DNA from: Anaerolineaceae bacterium UBA6086
GTDB lineage: Bacteria; Chloroflexota; Anaerolineae; Anaerolineales; Anaerolineaceae
Length of the DNA: 64,000 bases
Direction: 5' to 3'
Assembly (NCBI GenBank): GCA_002436005.1
Contig: DIXG01000024.1
Span: 1-64,000 of the forward strand
Shown here: piece after piece, positions 8,600 to 17,152 of the stretch
How positions within the stretch are numbered: the first letter of the stretch is position 1
Layout: every line of letters begins with the position of its first letter
Notes under the pieces: generated by a model
The model's database searches: none
What the model saw: only the letters and a program-made list of their open reading frames with translations
Told to the model about the DNA's origin: nothing
Translations under genes and position numbers: made by a program

Positions 8600-11161
8600 A
8601 TGATGACCGAATCGGCATCCTCTGATCAAAAGGGTTTATATTCAACCCCCCCATTACCGGACACCTTACCTGTCATTGACCTGAATGAGAATTCGCGCCA
8701 GGTGCTCTCTCGTCGCTACATTCGCAAAAGCAAAGATGGCACACCACTGGAATCTGTTGAAGAGATGTTCTGGCGTGTGGCATTTCATGTGGCAAAAATT
8801 GAAGAAAAATGGGATCAGAATACCGATTTGCGCGCAGAAGAATTTTACCATTTGCTCACGAGCAAGAAATTCTTTCCAAATTCACCCACCTTCACAGGCG
8901 CTGGCACCCCACTGGGGCAGTTAGCTGCGTGCTTTGTGTTGCCCATTTCAGACGATATGGGGCGCAGAGGCGATGGCATCTTTACCACTTTACGCAATGC
9001 AGCGCTGATCCAGCAGACCGGCGGCGGCAACGGCTTCAGTTTTTCCAGGCTCCGCCCCAGCGGCTCTTCTGTCAAGACTTCCGCTGGAAGAGCGACCGGT
9101 CCAATTGGTTTTTTGCGGGTTTATGACCAGGCTTTTGCTGAGATTGCACAGGGCGGCACACGTCGCGGCGCCAACATGGGCGTCCTGCGGGTCGATCACC
9201 CCGACATAGAAGAGTTCATTTCCTGCAAAACCAATGAGAACGCGATTACCAATTTCAATATCTCCGTGGGTATAACGGATGCGTTTATGAGAGCGGTCCA
9301 GGCGGATGAAGATTGGGAATTGAAATTTGCAGATGAAAACGCTGCCGGATATAACCAGATCAATGGTGACCTGGATGCCGCAATCGATGCTGGACATCCC
9401 GTAAAAACCTATAAAACTGTTCGTGCGCGTGACTTGTTCGACAAAATCGTCACCCAGGCCCATCACAACGGCGAACCCGGCATGCTGTTCTTAGACACCG
9501 CCAACCGCGACAACCCGGTCCCGCATCTTTATCGGCTTGAATCGACCAACCCTTGCGGTGAGCAGTGGCTTGGTCCTTATGAAAACTGCTGCCTGGGTTC
9601 CATCAATCTGGCAGAACATTTCGGACCAGACCTATCGGTGGATTGGGAAGGCTTACAACAGACGGTCGAAACAGCAACCATCTTCCTCGATGATGTTGTA
9701 GAAGCAAACGCCTATGTTCCGGCAGTGCCCCAGCTGGAAGAGGCTGCCAAACAATGCCGCAGGATCGGGTTGGGGATCATGGGTTTGGCAGACTTGCTCT
9801 ATCACGTTCAGATCCCCTATAGCAGCGAAGAAGGCCAGGAATTCGCTGCACAGGTGATGGAATTCATTCGCTATCATGCCATGAAAACCAGCATTTCCCT
9901 TGCCAAAGAGCGCGGCAGCTTTCCGGCGATTGAAGGCAGCATCTACGACCCTGAAAATCTCAAGTGGTCGCCCCCAAAACCAGTTTTCCCCTACCAACAT
10001 GACCACAATCGCCCAGCCATCGATTGGGAAGCCATTCGTCAGGATATCAAGACACATGGCATTCGCAACGCTGCCCAAACCACTATCGCCCCGACAGGTA
10101 CCATTGCCACTGTTGCGGGATGTGAAGGGTACGGGTGCGAGCCAGTGTTCGCACTGGCATATATTCGCCATGTCAACGACGAGGGTAAAGACCTGCTTCT
10201 CAACTATGTCAGCCCGCAATTTCAAGAAGCCCTCGAAAATGAAAACATCGATCCTGAAACCCGGCAAATCATCATCGATCAGGCAATGGAATCCGGCACC
10301 TGTCAGCATATCGAGGAACTTCCACAACCGATCAAAGACGTCTTTGTCGTCTCGGCAGACATCTCCGCCGAAGCCCATGTGCGGATGCAGGCAGCGCTCC
10401 AAGCCTTTGTAGACAACAGCCTGTCCAAAACGATCAACTTTCCCGCCAATGCCACGACTGAAGATGTGGCAAATGCCTATTTACTTGCCTGGGAACTGGG
10501 CTGTAAGGGCATTACTGTCTATGTGACAGGATCAAGGGAACAGGTGGTTCTGGAAACCCGGGATACTGCGGAAGCCAAATTGAAGGCTGAAGAACAACTT
10601 CCCATCTGGTATGAGACAAAAAAGCCGCGACCCCGCGCGCTTACAGGCTACACCTACTCCATTGAAACCCCCTTGGGCAAAGCCTTTGTCACGGTTAATG
10701 AAAACGGGAACAGCCAACCCTTCGAAGTCTTTGTGAACACAGCCAAAGCCGGCTCTGAAACAGCCGCCCACTCCGAAGCAATCGGTAGATTAATTTCCTA
10801 CATCCTGCGCATCGCCTCACCTGTCGAGCCCCGTAAACGTCTCAAATCCGTCATTGACCAGCTGGGCGGCATCGGCGGTGGACAATCCCTCGGCTTTGGC
10901 GCAAATCGCATTCGATCACTACCTGATGGAATCGCCAAAGCGCTAGAGGAATATATAATCAAATATTATGGCGAAAGCGAAAACAGGGGAGAGGATGATT
11001 GGTTGGAAGCTCTGCAAACACTGCCCATGCCCGGGCTCGAATCCGCTGACACCCCTTGCAAACACCAATTTGGTGAACTTTGCCCGGAATGCGGCCAGGC
11101 AACGCTGATCAACGAAGAAGGTTGCCGTAAATGTTACACCTGCGGCTACAGTCAATGCTAA
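8600..11161 (+). CDS. nrdJ: Adenosylcobalamin-dependent ribonucleoside reductase (class II)
   Basis: NrdJ (853 aa) reduces ribonucleotides to deoxyribonucleotides using an adenosylcobalamin-generated thiyl radical, independent of oxygen. Motifs in order: SPTFTGAGTPLGQLAACFV with the first active-site Cys, QQTGGGNGFSFSRLRP, NPCGEQWLGPYENCCLGS with the radical Cys and Glu, GLGIMGLADLL, and APTGTIATVAGCEGYGCEP. The C-terminus has a TSCxxC-type domain and ends in a zinc-ribbon-like run (CPECGQ, CRKCYTCGYSQC) that may regenerate the active-site disulfide. The start has AAAGGAG seven bases upstream. B12 use here fits with the B12-dependent mutase subunit encoded at 41 kb. Confidence 0.96.
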   Translation: MMTESASSDQKGLYSTPPLPDTLPVIDLNENSRQVLSRRYIRKSKDGTPLESVEEMFWRVAFHVAKIEEKWDQNTDLRAEEFYHLLTSKKFFPNSPTFTGAGTPLGQLAACFVLPISDDMGRRGDGIFTTLRNAALIQQTGGGNGFSFSRLRPSGSSVKTSAGRATGPIGFLRVYDQAFAEIAQGGTRRGANMGVLRVDHPDIEEFISCKTNENAITNFNISVGITDAFMRAVQADEDWELKFADENAAGYNQINGDLDAAIDAGHPVKTYKTVRARDLFDKIVTQAHHNGEPGMLFLDTANRDNPVPHLYRLESTNPCGEQWLGPYENCCLGSINLAEHFGPDLSVDWEGLQQTVETATIFLDDVVEANAYVPAVPQLEEAAKQCRRIGLGIMGLADLLYHVQIPYSSEEGQEFAAQVMEFIRYHAMKTSISLAKERGSFPAIEGSIYDPENLKWSPPKPVFPYQHDHNRPAIDWEAIRQDIKTHGIRNAAQTTIAPTGTIATVAGCEGYGCEPVFALAYIRHVNDEGKDLLLNYVSPQFQEALENENIDPETRQIIIDQAMESGTCQHIEELPQPIKDVFVVSADISAEAHVRMQAALQAFVDNSLSKTINFPANATTEDVANAYLLAWELGCKGITVYVTGSREQVVLETRDTAEAKLKAEEQLPIWYETKKPRPRALTGYTYSIETPLGKAFVTVNENGNSQPFEVFVNTAKAGSETAAHSEAIGRLISYILRIASPVEPRKRLKSVIDQLGGIGGGQSLGFGANRIRSLPDGIAKALEEYIIKYYGESENRGEDDWLEALQTLPMPGLESADTPCKHQFGELCPECGQATLINEEGCRKCYTCGYSQC

Positions 11162-11251
11162 TGGGTGCAGCAATTCACGCACAGAAATGAAGAACGCGAA
11201 AAGAAACTGTATAATCAATAACAATAACGTTATGATACCGGAGGTAAGGAA

Positions 11252-12076
11252 ATGAAAAACGATTGGCTTCAAGGAACAGTCACAGTGGATGGCGGTATCG
11301 AATTGTTTTACACTCGAACCGGCCAGGGAGATAAGCCCGCACTGGTTCTCGCCCACGGACTCACTGATAATGGACTGTGCTGGCACCAGCTGGCTGCCGA
11401 TCTTGAGGAAAAATATGACATCATCATGTATGATGCCTATGGCCACGGAAAATCATCACGGGTTGATCCTGATAAACGTTTCGACCTGGCAGAGGATTTA
11501 TTCGAACTGATCAAAGCGCTTGATTTACAAAAACCGGGCGTGATCGGCCATTCAATGGGCGCAGCTACAGCAGCAGAATTTGCATTCAGGCATCCAGAGA
11601 GTCCATCCTGCCTGGTTCTGGAGGATCCAGCATGGATCGATCAGAAGCCTTCTGACGAAGGTGATATCGCCTCCCTCGACACCTGGAAGAAAGAGAATCT
11701 GGCAGCCAAAGAGAAATCCGTCAAAGAGCTTGCCAGGCTCAAGCAAAAAGCCTCACCAAATTGGGAAGAAGCTATCCTGGATGAGTGGGCAAAGTCCAAA
11801 CATGAAATCGACCCGGCATTTTTTGATCATTACCCACGCAAACACACAGATTGGCGAGCGCTTGCCAAAGCCATCAAAGTGCCAACTTTAATTGTGACAG
11901 GTGATCACGATTTAGGCGCGCTCATCACACCGAAAATGGGTGTTGAAGCCATCCAGCTATTGGAAAAGGGTGAATTTGGCCATATCAGCGCTGCCGGGCA
12001 TTGCGTCCGTTATGAGCAATACCGTCCATACCTGACTATGGTGAATTTATTCCTTAAGCGAAACATGCCAGCCTAA
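11252..12076 (+). CDS. Alpha/beta hydrolase
   Basis: A 274-aa alpha/beta-hydrolase fold protein, predicted cytoplasmic (no signal peptide). It shows the oxyanion region LVLAHGLTDNG, the YDAYGHGKS strand, the nucleophile elbow GHSMGAA with catalytic Ser, an acidic residue in VTGDHD and the catalytic His in SAAGHCVRYEQY. These support an esterase, lipase or C-C hydrolase reaction, but the substrate cannot be deduced. GGAGG precedes the ATG by seven bases, and a TATAAT at 11210-11215 suggests its own promoter. A deoxynucleoside kinase follows about 40 bases downstream. Confidence 0.9.
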   Translation: MKNDWLQGTVTVDGGIELFYTRTGQGDKPALVLAHGLTDNGLCWHQLAADLEEKYDIIMYDAYGHGKSSRVDPDKRFDLAEDLFELIKALDLQKPGVIGHSMGAATAAEFAFRHPESPSCLVLEDPAWIDQKPSDEGDIASLDTWKKENLAAKEKSVKELARLKQKASPNWEEAILDEWAKSKHEIDPAFFDHYPRKHTDWRALAKAIKVPTLIVTGDHDLGALITPKMGVEAIQLLEKGEFGHISAAGHCVRYEQYRPYLTMVNLFLKRNMPA

Positions 12077-12117
12077 TCAGCGCTCCCATCCTGAAAATAG
12101 CCTGGAAAGAGATCAAG

Positions 12118-12753
12118 ATGACCAAACGATTAATCCTGTTAGCCGGAAACATTGGCGCTGGCAAGACCTCACTTACTGAGCGAATTGGGGAACGATTGGG
12201 CTGGAAAACGGCTTACGAATCAGTCGCCGACAATCCGTATTTGCCCAACTTCTACGAAAATATGAAAGACTGGGCTTTTCATCTTCAGGTATATTTTCTG
12301 GGTCATCGCGCTGAACAACACATTTACCTTGCAGAGCTTCCCGAATCAGCGATTCTGGATCGCAGTATTTATGAAGATGCCTACATTTTTGCCCGGGCGC
12401 TGAATCACATGGATAACCTCTCTGACAGAGATTATCAAGCCTATCTGCGGCTTTACCGTCTAATTGTTGCGCACCTGCCGAAACCCGACCTGCTCATTTA
12501 CCTGCAAGCGCCGGTTTCCGTTTTGATGGAGCGCATCCGCAGAAGAGCCCGGGATATTGAAACCAGCATTGATGAAGGCTATCTGAACCTGTTAGAAAGG
12601 TTTTATGAGGAGTGGATTCAGGATTTTGATCTCTGCCCGGTGCTCACCATCCGCAGTGATGACCTTGATTTCGTGCATAAAACCCAGCATCTTGATATCG
12701 TTGTTCAGAGGATCAATGAGAAATTGAGCGGTCGGGATGAGCTTGTCTTCTGA
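12118..12753 (+). CDS. Deoxynucleoside kinase (dCK/dGK family)
   Basis: A 211-aa P-loop kinase that phosphorylates deoxynucleosides for salvage. The P-loop is AGNIGAGKTSL, followed by AYESVADNPYLPNFY. The conserved LDRSIYEDAYIFA segment (DRS motif) binds the nucleoside, and the RRRARDIETSIDEGYL lid supplies phosphate-binding arginines. Which deoxynucleoside is preferred cannot be read from the sequence. Its location downstream of nrdR-nrdJ fits a dNTP-supply role. A terminator follows at 12802. Confidence 0.9.
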   Translation: MTKRLILLAGNIGAGKTSLTERIGERLGWKTAYESVADNPYLPNFYENMKDWAFHLQVYFLGHRAEQHIYLAELPESAILDRSIYEDAYIFARALNHMDNLSDRDYQAYLRLYRLIVAHLPKPDLLIYLQAPVSVLMERIRRRARDIETSIDEGYLNLLERFYEEWIQDFDLCPVLTIRSDDLDFVHKTQHLDIVVQRINEKLSGRDELVF

Positions 12754-12801
12754 TCACCGAATATAATTGACCTTCCACCCTCAACATTACTGAACACAAT
12801 A

Positions 12802-12838
12802 AGCCTGCAGACACACCCGCTGCAGGCTAAAGTTTTAT
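12802..12838 (+). terminator. Rho-independent terminator after deoxynucleoside kinase
   Basis: Perfect 9-bp stem AGCCTGCAG (12802-12810) with CTGCAGGCT (12820-12828), followed by AAAGTTTTATC. Confidence 0.7.
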
Positions 12839-12868
12839 CTCACTCTCACCTTCGAAAAATTATATGAC

Positions 12869-12899
12869 TTGCAACTTTTATCCTGAAGTATCGTATATT
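12869..12899 (+). promoter_or_regulatory. Candidate promoter of the ECF sigma operon
   Basis: GCAACT (12871-12876), 15 bases and CGTATA (12892-12897) look like an ECF-type promoter with the AAC core, which would allow autoregulation. The same stretch can be read as TTGCAA, 19 bases, TATATT for sigma-A, so the assignment is open. Confidence 0.35.
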
Positions 12900-12925
12900 T
12901 ATATGGACGAGCGCAAGGAGAAATC

Positions 12926-13522
12926 TTGAGAGAACAAGAAGCATTGTGGATCGAAAAAGCGCGCACTGGGGATGACCATGCTTTCGGGTGCCTGGTAGAT
13001 GCATACCAGCGACCTGTATTCAGCTTGTGTTATCGCATGCTCGAAAATAGCCATGATGCAGAAGATGCAGCCCAAGAATCCTTTCTGCGCGCTTATCAAA
13101 ACTTAAAGAAATACGATCCAGACCGATCCTATGCCACATGGTTGCTCTCGATTGCGTCTCATTATTGCATTGACCGGATCCGCAAAAAACGCCTTCCACT
13201 CGTTTACACCGATGCCCTCCCTCCCGAGATTGTCCCAGATCGTCATGCACCTGAGCCTGAAAAGGAAATCAGGAAATCGGAACAGGAAGCCCTGATCCAA
13301 TCGATCCTTTCAGAGCTCAAACCAACTGACCGAGCAGCTATTGTCCTGCAATACTGGCATGACTATTCAGAAGTGGAAATTGCCGAAGCGCTCGGTCTGA
13401 CAGTCAGTGCCGTCAAAAGCCGACTCTATCGCTCAAGGCAAGCTCTGGCAAAAGCCTGGATCAAAGCAGACAATTCATCAGTTACAAAGGAGAGGAGACA
13501 ACATGAGTCACCAGCCTTTTGA
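12926..13522 (+). CDS. ECF-type RNA polymerase sigma factor
   Basis: A 198-aa group 4 sigma factor. Region 2 occupies about residues 20-95 (DAEDAAQESFLRAYQNL, then SYATWLLSIASHYCIDRIRK) and region 4 about 125-180 (LKPTDRAAIVLQYWHDYS, then the helix-turn-helix IAEALGLTVSAVKSRLYRSR). It starts at TTG 12926 with AAGGAG five bases upstream. Its 3' end overlaps the next gene, an anti-sigma factor, by 20 bases, so the two are translationally coupled. The downstream envelope-protein genes suggest it responds to the state of the cell surface. Confidence 0.94.
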   Translation: MREQEALWIEKARTGDDHAFGCLVDAYQRPVFSLCYRMLENSHDAEDAAQESFLRAYQNLKKYDPDRSYATWLLSIASHYCIDRIRKKRLPLVYTDALPPEIVPDRHAPEPEKEIRKSEQEALIQSILSELKPTDRAAIVLQYWHDYSEVEIAEALGLTVSAVKSRLYRSRQALAKAWIKADNSSVTKERRQHESPAF

Positions 13523-14054
13523 ATCCTGGATCTTTTCACAAGATCCATTAGAAATCGAACAAAAAAACACCCTGCAAGCCCATCTTGAATCGTGCCAGAG
13601 CTGTTCACAGTTGTCAGGCGCCCTGATGGAGATGGAAAAGGTTTTCAACGACTCGCCAGCTATCTCACCCGCCCCCGGTTTTACCCAACGCTGGCAAACC
13701 CGCCTGGAGCTTGCCCGTCAGCAAAGACAGCAGAAAAGAATGTGGCTGCTCACCCTGGGGTTATTTGGAGGGGCAACCCTGACTCTGGTGGCTTTGTTCT
13801 TGTTGAACCAACCGCAGATCAACCTCGCTTATCACTTCAGCCAGTGCGTGGTCACAATCGCACGTCTGACCAGCTTTCTAAACCAGTTATGGCCTACCTT
13901 CCAATCCCTTGTTACCAATCTGCCCATCCTGATTCCGATCATGGTGATTTTTGGAACTGGCAGCCTGATAGCGGTGATTGTGCTGATCATTGCGTGGTTC
14001 AGTTCGATCTTAAAGCTTTATCAACCTGTTCAAGAAGGAGTAAACACACGATGA
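13503..14054 (+). CDS. Zinc-finger anti-sigma factor, membrane-anchored
   Basis: A 183-aa protein with an N-terminal ZAS-type zinc-binding motif (HLESCQSCSQL, i.e. H-x3-C-x2-C) that would hold the ECF sigma factor. A linker and two hydrophobic segments follow (LLTLGLFGGATLTLVALFLL, and a longer one near the C-terminus). I chose ATG 13503 because AAAGGAGAGGAG precedes it and the family starts shortly before the zinc motif; an upstream in-frame start would lie deep inside the sigma gene. The last four bases (ATGA) overlap the next start. The two-helix topology differs from single-pass RseA-like factors. Confidence 0.85.
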   Translation: MSHQPFESWIFSQDPLEIEQKNTLQAHLESCQSCSQLSGALMEMEKVFNDSPAISPAPGFTQRWQTRLELARQQRQQKRMWLLTLGLFGGATLTLVALFLLNQPQINLAYHFSQCVVTIARLTSFLNQLWPTFQSLVTNLPILIPIMVIFGTGSLIAVIVLIIAWFSSILKLYQPVQEGVNTR

Positions 14055-15355
14055 AAAGCATCCATAAAACACTGCTGATCCTCTGTCTATCCATCATCAT
14101 AACCTTCAGTTCCACCGCCGATGTGGTTGCCGCGCCTCTTGATGATGATCGGACAATCCTTGGCTCCACTTACACATTGGAAAGCGGCAACATACTGGAT
14201 GGCAATCTAAACGTGATTGGTGGACTGGTCACCATCCAGCAAGACGCTGTTGTGCGCGGCAATATCTACGTGTTGGGTGGGCTTGTCAACTTGGATGGCC
14301 TACTGAATGGGAATCTGATAATCTTTGGCGGCACTGTCAACCTGGGCGAAACAGCTGTAATTGATGGAGACCTGATCTCTCCAGCCAGCTATGTCAATAA
14401 AGACGCACAGGCAGTGATCAAAGGCAGCCAAACTGAAGGACTTCATCTCCCCTGGGGCACCTTCGTATCACCACAAATTCCTCAAATCACGCCCTATCGC
14501 CAAATGCCGTACCAAATCATGCCTGTATTTTCACAGCTGGCATCTGGCACTGCTGTTGGCTTGCTGATCACAGCCCTGGGCGCCTTACTGCTGCTCCTGA
14601 TGCCAAAATCCGTCGAAAGAATGACCCTGGCGCTGACTGCCCATCCCTTGCACGTTTTGGGCTATGGCGCCCTGACCGCCGCAGTGATGTTGATCGGCGG
14701 TATCATTCTCACGGTCACAATTTGTCTGATCCCAATCGTGATCCTGGCGGGACTGTCTGTTGGTTTGGCTGCTCTGGCTGGATGGTTGACCTTAGGGTAT
14801 GCACTGGGTAAACAGATGGAATCCAACATCTTTAAGACCACCTGGCACCCGGTTCTGACAGCCGTATTGGGAAACCTGGTGCTGTATCTCTTTGCCAGCG
14901 CGCTGGATCTGATCCCTTGCATCGGCGGTTTCCTCGTCTTTGTAGCCTCACTCTTTGGCTTAGGCGTGGTTGTGGTCACCTTGTTTGGAACCCGGGATTA
15001 CCCGCGCGGCAGCACACCCAGCAGCATGGATAGGATAATCCTCAACGATCAGATGGAAGATGGCAACCCATCGTCTCCCTCTGTAGATGCGGTGATCTCC
15101 GGAGCGCCTGAGCCAAATCAGTCGATTGATGAGCTTGAGATTTCTCCCCAAACAAACAGCACTCTCAAAGCCGCAGGAATATTGACCATCAACGATGTGC
15201 TCTCGCAGCTTAAAGAGAAAGGGACTGCCGTGCTCAACCTGAAAGAATTAAGCCCTGAGCAAATGGACGAACTGCTATCCAGCTTAGGTGCTGCAGGGTA
15301 TATTTCACACCAAGATTCAACTGAAGAACCCACCGATCTTCAGGATTTGCCATAA
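14051..15355 (+). CDS. Bactofilin-like membrane protein with RNAP alpha-CTD-like tail
   Basis: A 434-aa protein of unknown function. Residues 1-28 are a signal peptide. Residues 45-125 form a repetitive beta-helix (GNLNVIGG, GNIYVLGG, GNLIIFGG) like bactofilin/polymer-forming domains, here outside the cytoplasm. Hydrophobic segments lie near 164-184, 202-225, 226-252, 268-290 and 291-313; an odd number puts the C-terminus inside. Residues 358-418 (from SIDELEIS) closely resemble the RNA polymerase alpha C-terminal domain, with LKAAGILTINDV and NLKELSPEQMDELL. E. coli Arg265 and Lys298 align with Gln367 and Leu400. I chose ATG 14051 (AAGGAG upstream). It overlaps the anti-sigma gene by four bases. 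Confidence 0.85.
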   Translation: MKSIHKTLLILCLSIIITFSSTADVVAAPLDDDRTILGSTYTLESGNILDGNLNVIGGLVTIQQDAVVRGNIYVLGGLVNLDGLLNGNLIIFGGTVNLGETAVIDGDLISPASYVNKDAQAVIKGSQTEGLHLPWGTFVSPQIPQITPYRQMPYQIMPVFSQLASGTAVGLLITALGALLLLLMPKSVERMTLALTAHPLHVLGYGALTAAVMLIGGIILTVTICLIPIVILAGLSVGLAALAGWLTLGYALGKQMESNIFKTTWHPVLTAVLGNLVLYLFASALDLIPCIGGFLVFVASLFGLGVVVVTLFGTRDYPRGSTPSSMDRIILNDQMEDGNPSSPSVDAVISGAPEPNQSIDELEISPQTNSTLKAAGILTINDVLSQLKEKGTAVLNLKELSPEQMDELLSSLGAAGYISHQDSTEEPTDLQDLP

Positions 15356-15398
15356 CCCAAGGGTTCAAAAAATGGATCGTTAATGACAGGAGAATAAA

Positions 15399-16253
15399 AT
15401 GAAAAAACAACTGATCTTCGCCACCCTTGCCCTGCTGATTGCCAGCCTGGCTTGCTCCATTCAAAACGTTCAGATGAAAACCATTGAAACCCAGGAAGTA
15501 AGTATCGCAGAAACTTTACCTGATAACCTGACTGACATAGATTTGGTTTTCAAGATGACCGGCGGTGAATTCTCTGTTCACCCTGGTGCAAGCGGGCTGG
15601 TCAATGGCACCATTCGCTATAACATCGCCCAATGGGAGCCTGAATTTACCCGCAGCAACCATCGTTATGAAATCAAGCAGGTCAATCCCTTCCGGATTTC
15701 GGGCATCCCAACCGGGGATACCGTCAACGAGTGGGACCTGGCGATTTCCAACGCGGTTCCGCTTGATATCACAATTGAAGGCGGCGCAAGCAAGAACCTG
15801 TTTAATTTCTCTGGCCTGCAAATCAGCAATCTCGCCATCACCCAGGGCGCCAGTGACACAACCATCCAGTTTGATGTTCCCAACCCCATCAGCATGGAGC
15901 AGTTCAGATTTACAACAGGCGCTTCATCAGCCGATCTCTTTGGCCTGGCGAATGCCAACTTCGAAAAAATGACTATGTCCGCAGGTGCCGGGGATTACAC
16001 CCTGGATTTTAGTGGAACCCTGAATCAGGAAACATCAGTCGAAATCAAAGCTGGCATCAGCAATCTCACCATCATCATTCCAGCCCAAATGAAAGCTGTG
16101 GTAGTCAACGAAGGCACGGTCAGCAGCATCAACACGGAGGGCACCTGGCTTCTGACGGACAACACCTACAACACCCTCATTGAAAGCGGACCAACCCTTA
16201 CCATCACCCTCAACATGTCAGTTGGGAATGTTAAACTAATCCGTCAGGACTAA
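15399..16253 (+). CDS. Putative lipoprotein with DUF4097/toastrack-like beta domain
   Basis: A 284-aa exported protein. The N-terminal signal ends LLIASLACS, and Cys19 is the likely lipidation site, although position -3 is Ser rather than Leu. The rest is beta-rich with recurring Gly-Ala/Ser steps (GGEFSVHPGAS, EGGASKNLFNFSG, TQGASDTTIQF, TTGASSADLFG, SAGAGDYTLDFSG), the layout of a toastrack/DUF2154-DUF4097 adhesin-like domain. It is 43 bases downstream of the bactofilin-like gene, has AGGAG before the ATG, and precedes a strong terminator. It is therefore the last gene of the ECF operon and a likely envelope component regulated by it. Confidence 0.75.
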   Translation: MKKQLIFATLALLIASLACSIQNVQMKTIETQEVSIAETLPDNLTDIDLVFKMTGGEFSVHPGASGLVNGTIRYNIAQWEPEFTRSNHRYEIKQVNPFRISGIPTGDTVNEWDLAISNAVPLDITIEGGASKNLFNFSGLQISNLAITQGASDTTIQFDVPNPISMEQFRFTTGASSADLFGLANANFEKMTMSAGAGDYTLDFSGTLNQETSVEIKAGISNLTIIIPAQMKAVVVNEGTVSSINTEGTWLLTDNTYNTLIESGPTLTITLNMSVGNVKLIRQD

Positions 16254-16395
16254 TTCAGCCTTCAGAGAGACTGCTCTGGATAGGTCCATAAAACGCCACA
16301 ATCCAACGAAGTGATGCCAATTTGTTTGTGAATAAAATAAAAATTTATTAAAAATAATATTGACGAATTTGAGAAGGTATGGTTTAATAAAATTA

Positions 16396-16440
16396 CTCGC
16401 TGGCTGGGTGCCCCCCTCACCCAGTCAGCGAGAACTTTTA
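16396..16440. terminator. Bidirectional terminator between ECF operon and nadD
   Basis: A 15-bp stem (16396-16410 with 16418-16432, one G-T wobble) around a C-rich 7-base loop. T-rich tracts flank it on both strands, and the genes on either side converge. Confidence 0.85.
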
Positions 16441-16515
16441 AACCTCAATTAATCCCCAAATCATCCACATTCCCCACAGAAACCCAAACCTGCTCACTTC
16501 TTCAGATATAGCACG

Positions 16516-17148
16516 TCACTCTGATTTTTCGAGATACTCCTGGTTATGATAAATCCCGGTGGCGCAGATGTAGTCATATACACTGGGCAAAACATAATAA
16601 CGATAGGCACGCTTCTCTAAAGCCCGCCGACGAACCTGGTTAGCTGAAATTTCAAGCAGTGGGGCAGTTACGAAATGCAATTTTGATTCAATCTGCGGCA
16701 AAGCCCTCACCAACTCAGATAAATCCACATCATCTCCCGGCCGCCTCATTGCCCCGATCCCATCAACGGCATCCAAAAAGGCTTCAGCCATATACCAGTT
16801 GGGTAAATCTTGCAGTGAATCGCCCCCCATCAAATAGATCAGATCCTGATCCGAATACTCTTCTCTGAGAAGGTGCACGGTGTCTATCGAATAATGGGGT
16901 CCGGGTCTGTCAATGTCCACACGGGAAAGACAGAAACCGGGATCATCCGAAATTGCCAGCGTGACCATTGCCAACCGATGTTCAAGCGATGAAATATGCT
17001 GACCGTGTTTGTGAGGTGGATCAGGCGTGAGCACCCAGATGGTGCAGTCCAGGTGCAGCTGGTCTCTGGCTTCGGCTGCCAAAATCAAGTGACCAACATG
17101 AGGGGGATCAAAGGTTCCCCCAAAAATACCCAACCTTTTCTTTTCCAT
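16516..17148 (-). CDS. nadD: Nicotinate-nucleotide adenylyltransferase
   Basis: NadD (210 aa) joins nicotinate mononucleotide and ATP to give deamido-NAD in NAD synthesis. The nucleotidyltransferase signature GIFGGTFDPPHVGHL is at the N-terminus, followed by TPDPPHK, the LMGGDSLQDLPNW segment and the C-terminal ISANQVRRRALEK motif (ISxxxxR type). The ATG lies four bases after the obgE stop, so the two are one operon. obgE-nadD adjacency is common in bacteria. Confidence 0.95.
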   Translation of the reverse strand: MEKKRLGIFGGTFDPPHVGHLILAAEARDQLHLDCTIWVLTPDPPHKHGQHISSLEHRLAMVTLAISDDPGFCLSRVDIDRPGPHYSIDTVHLLREEYSDQDLIYLMGGDSLQDLPNWYMAEAFLDAVDGIGAMRRPGDDVDLSELVRALPQIESKLHFVTAPLLEISANQVRRRALEKRAYRYYVLPSVYDYICATGIYHNQEYLEKSE

Positions 17149-17152
17149 GGTC

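Noticed and set aside
13592..14050. Long open upstream extension of the bactofilin-like gene
   Set aside because: It overlaps the anti-sigma gene in another frame; the signal peptide and AAGGAG site fix the start at 14051.
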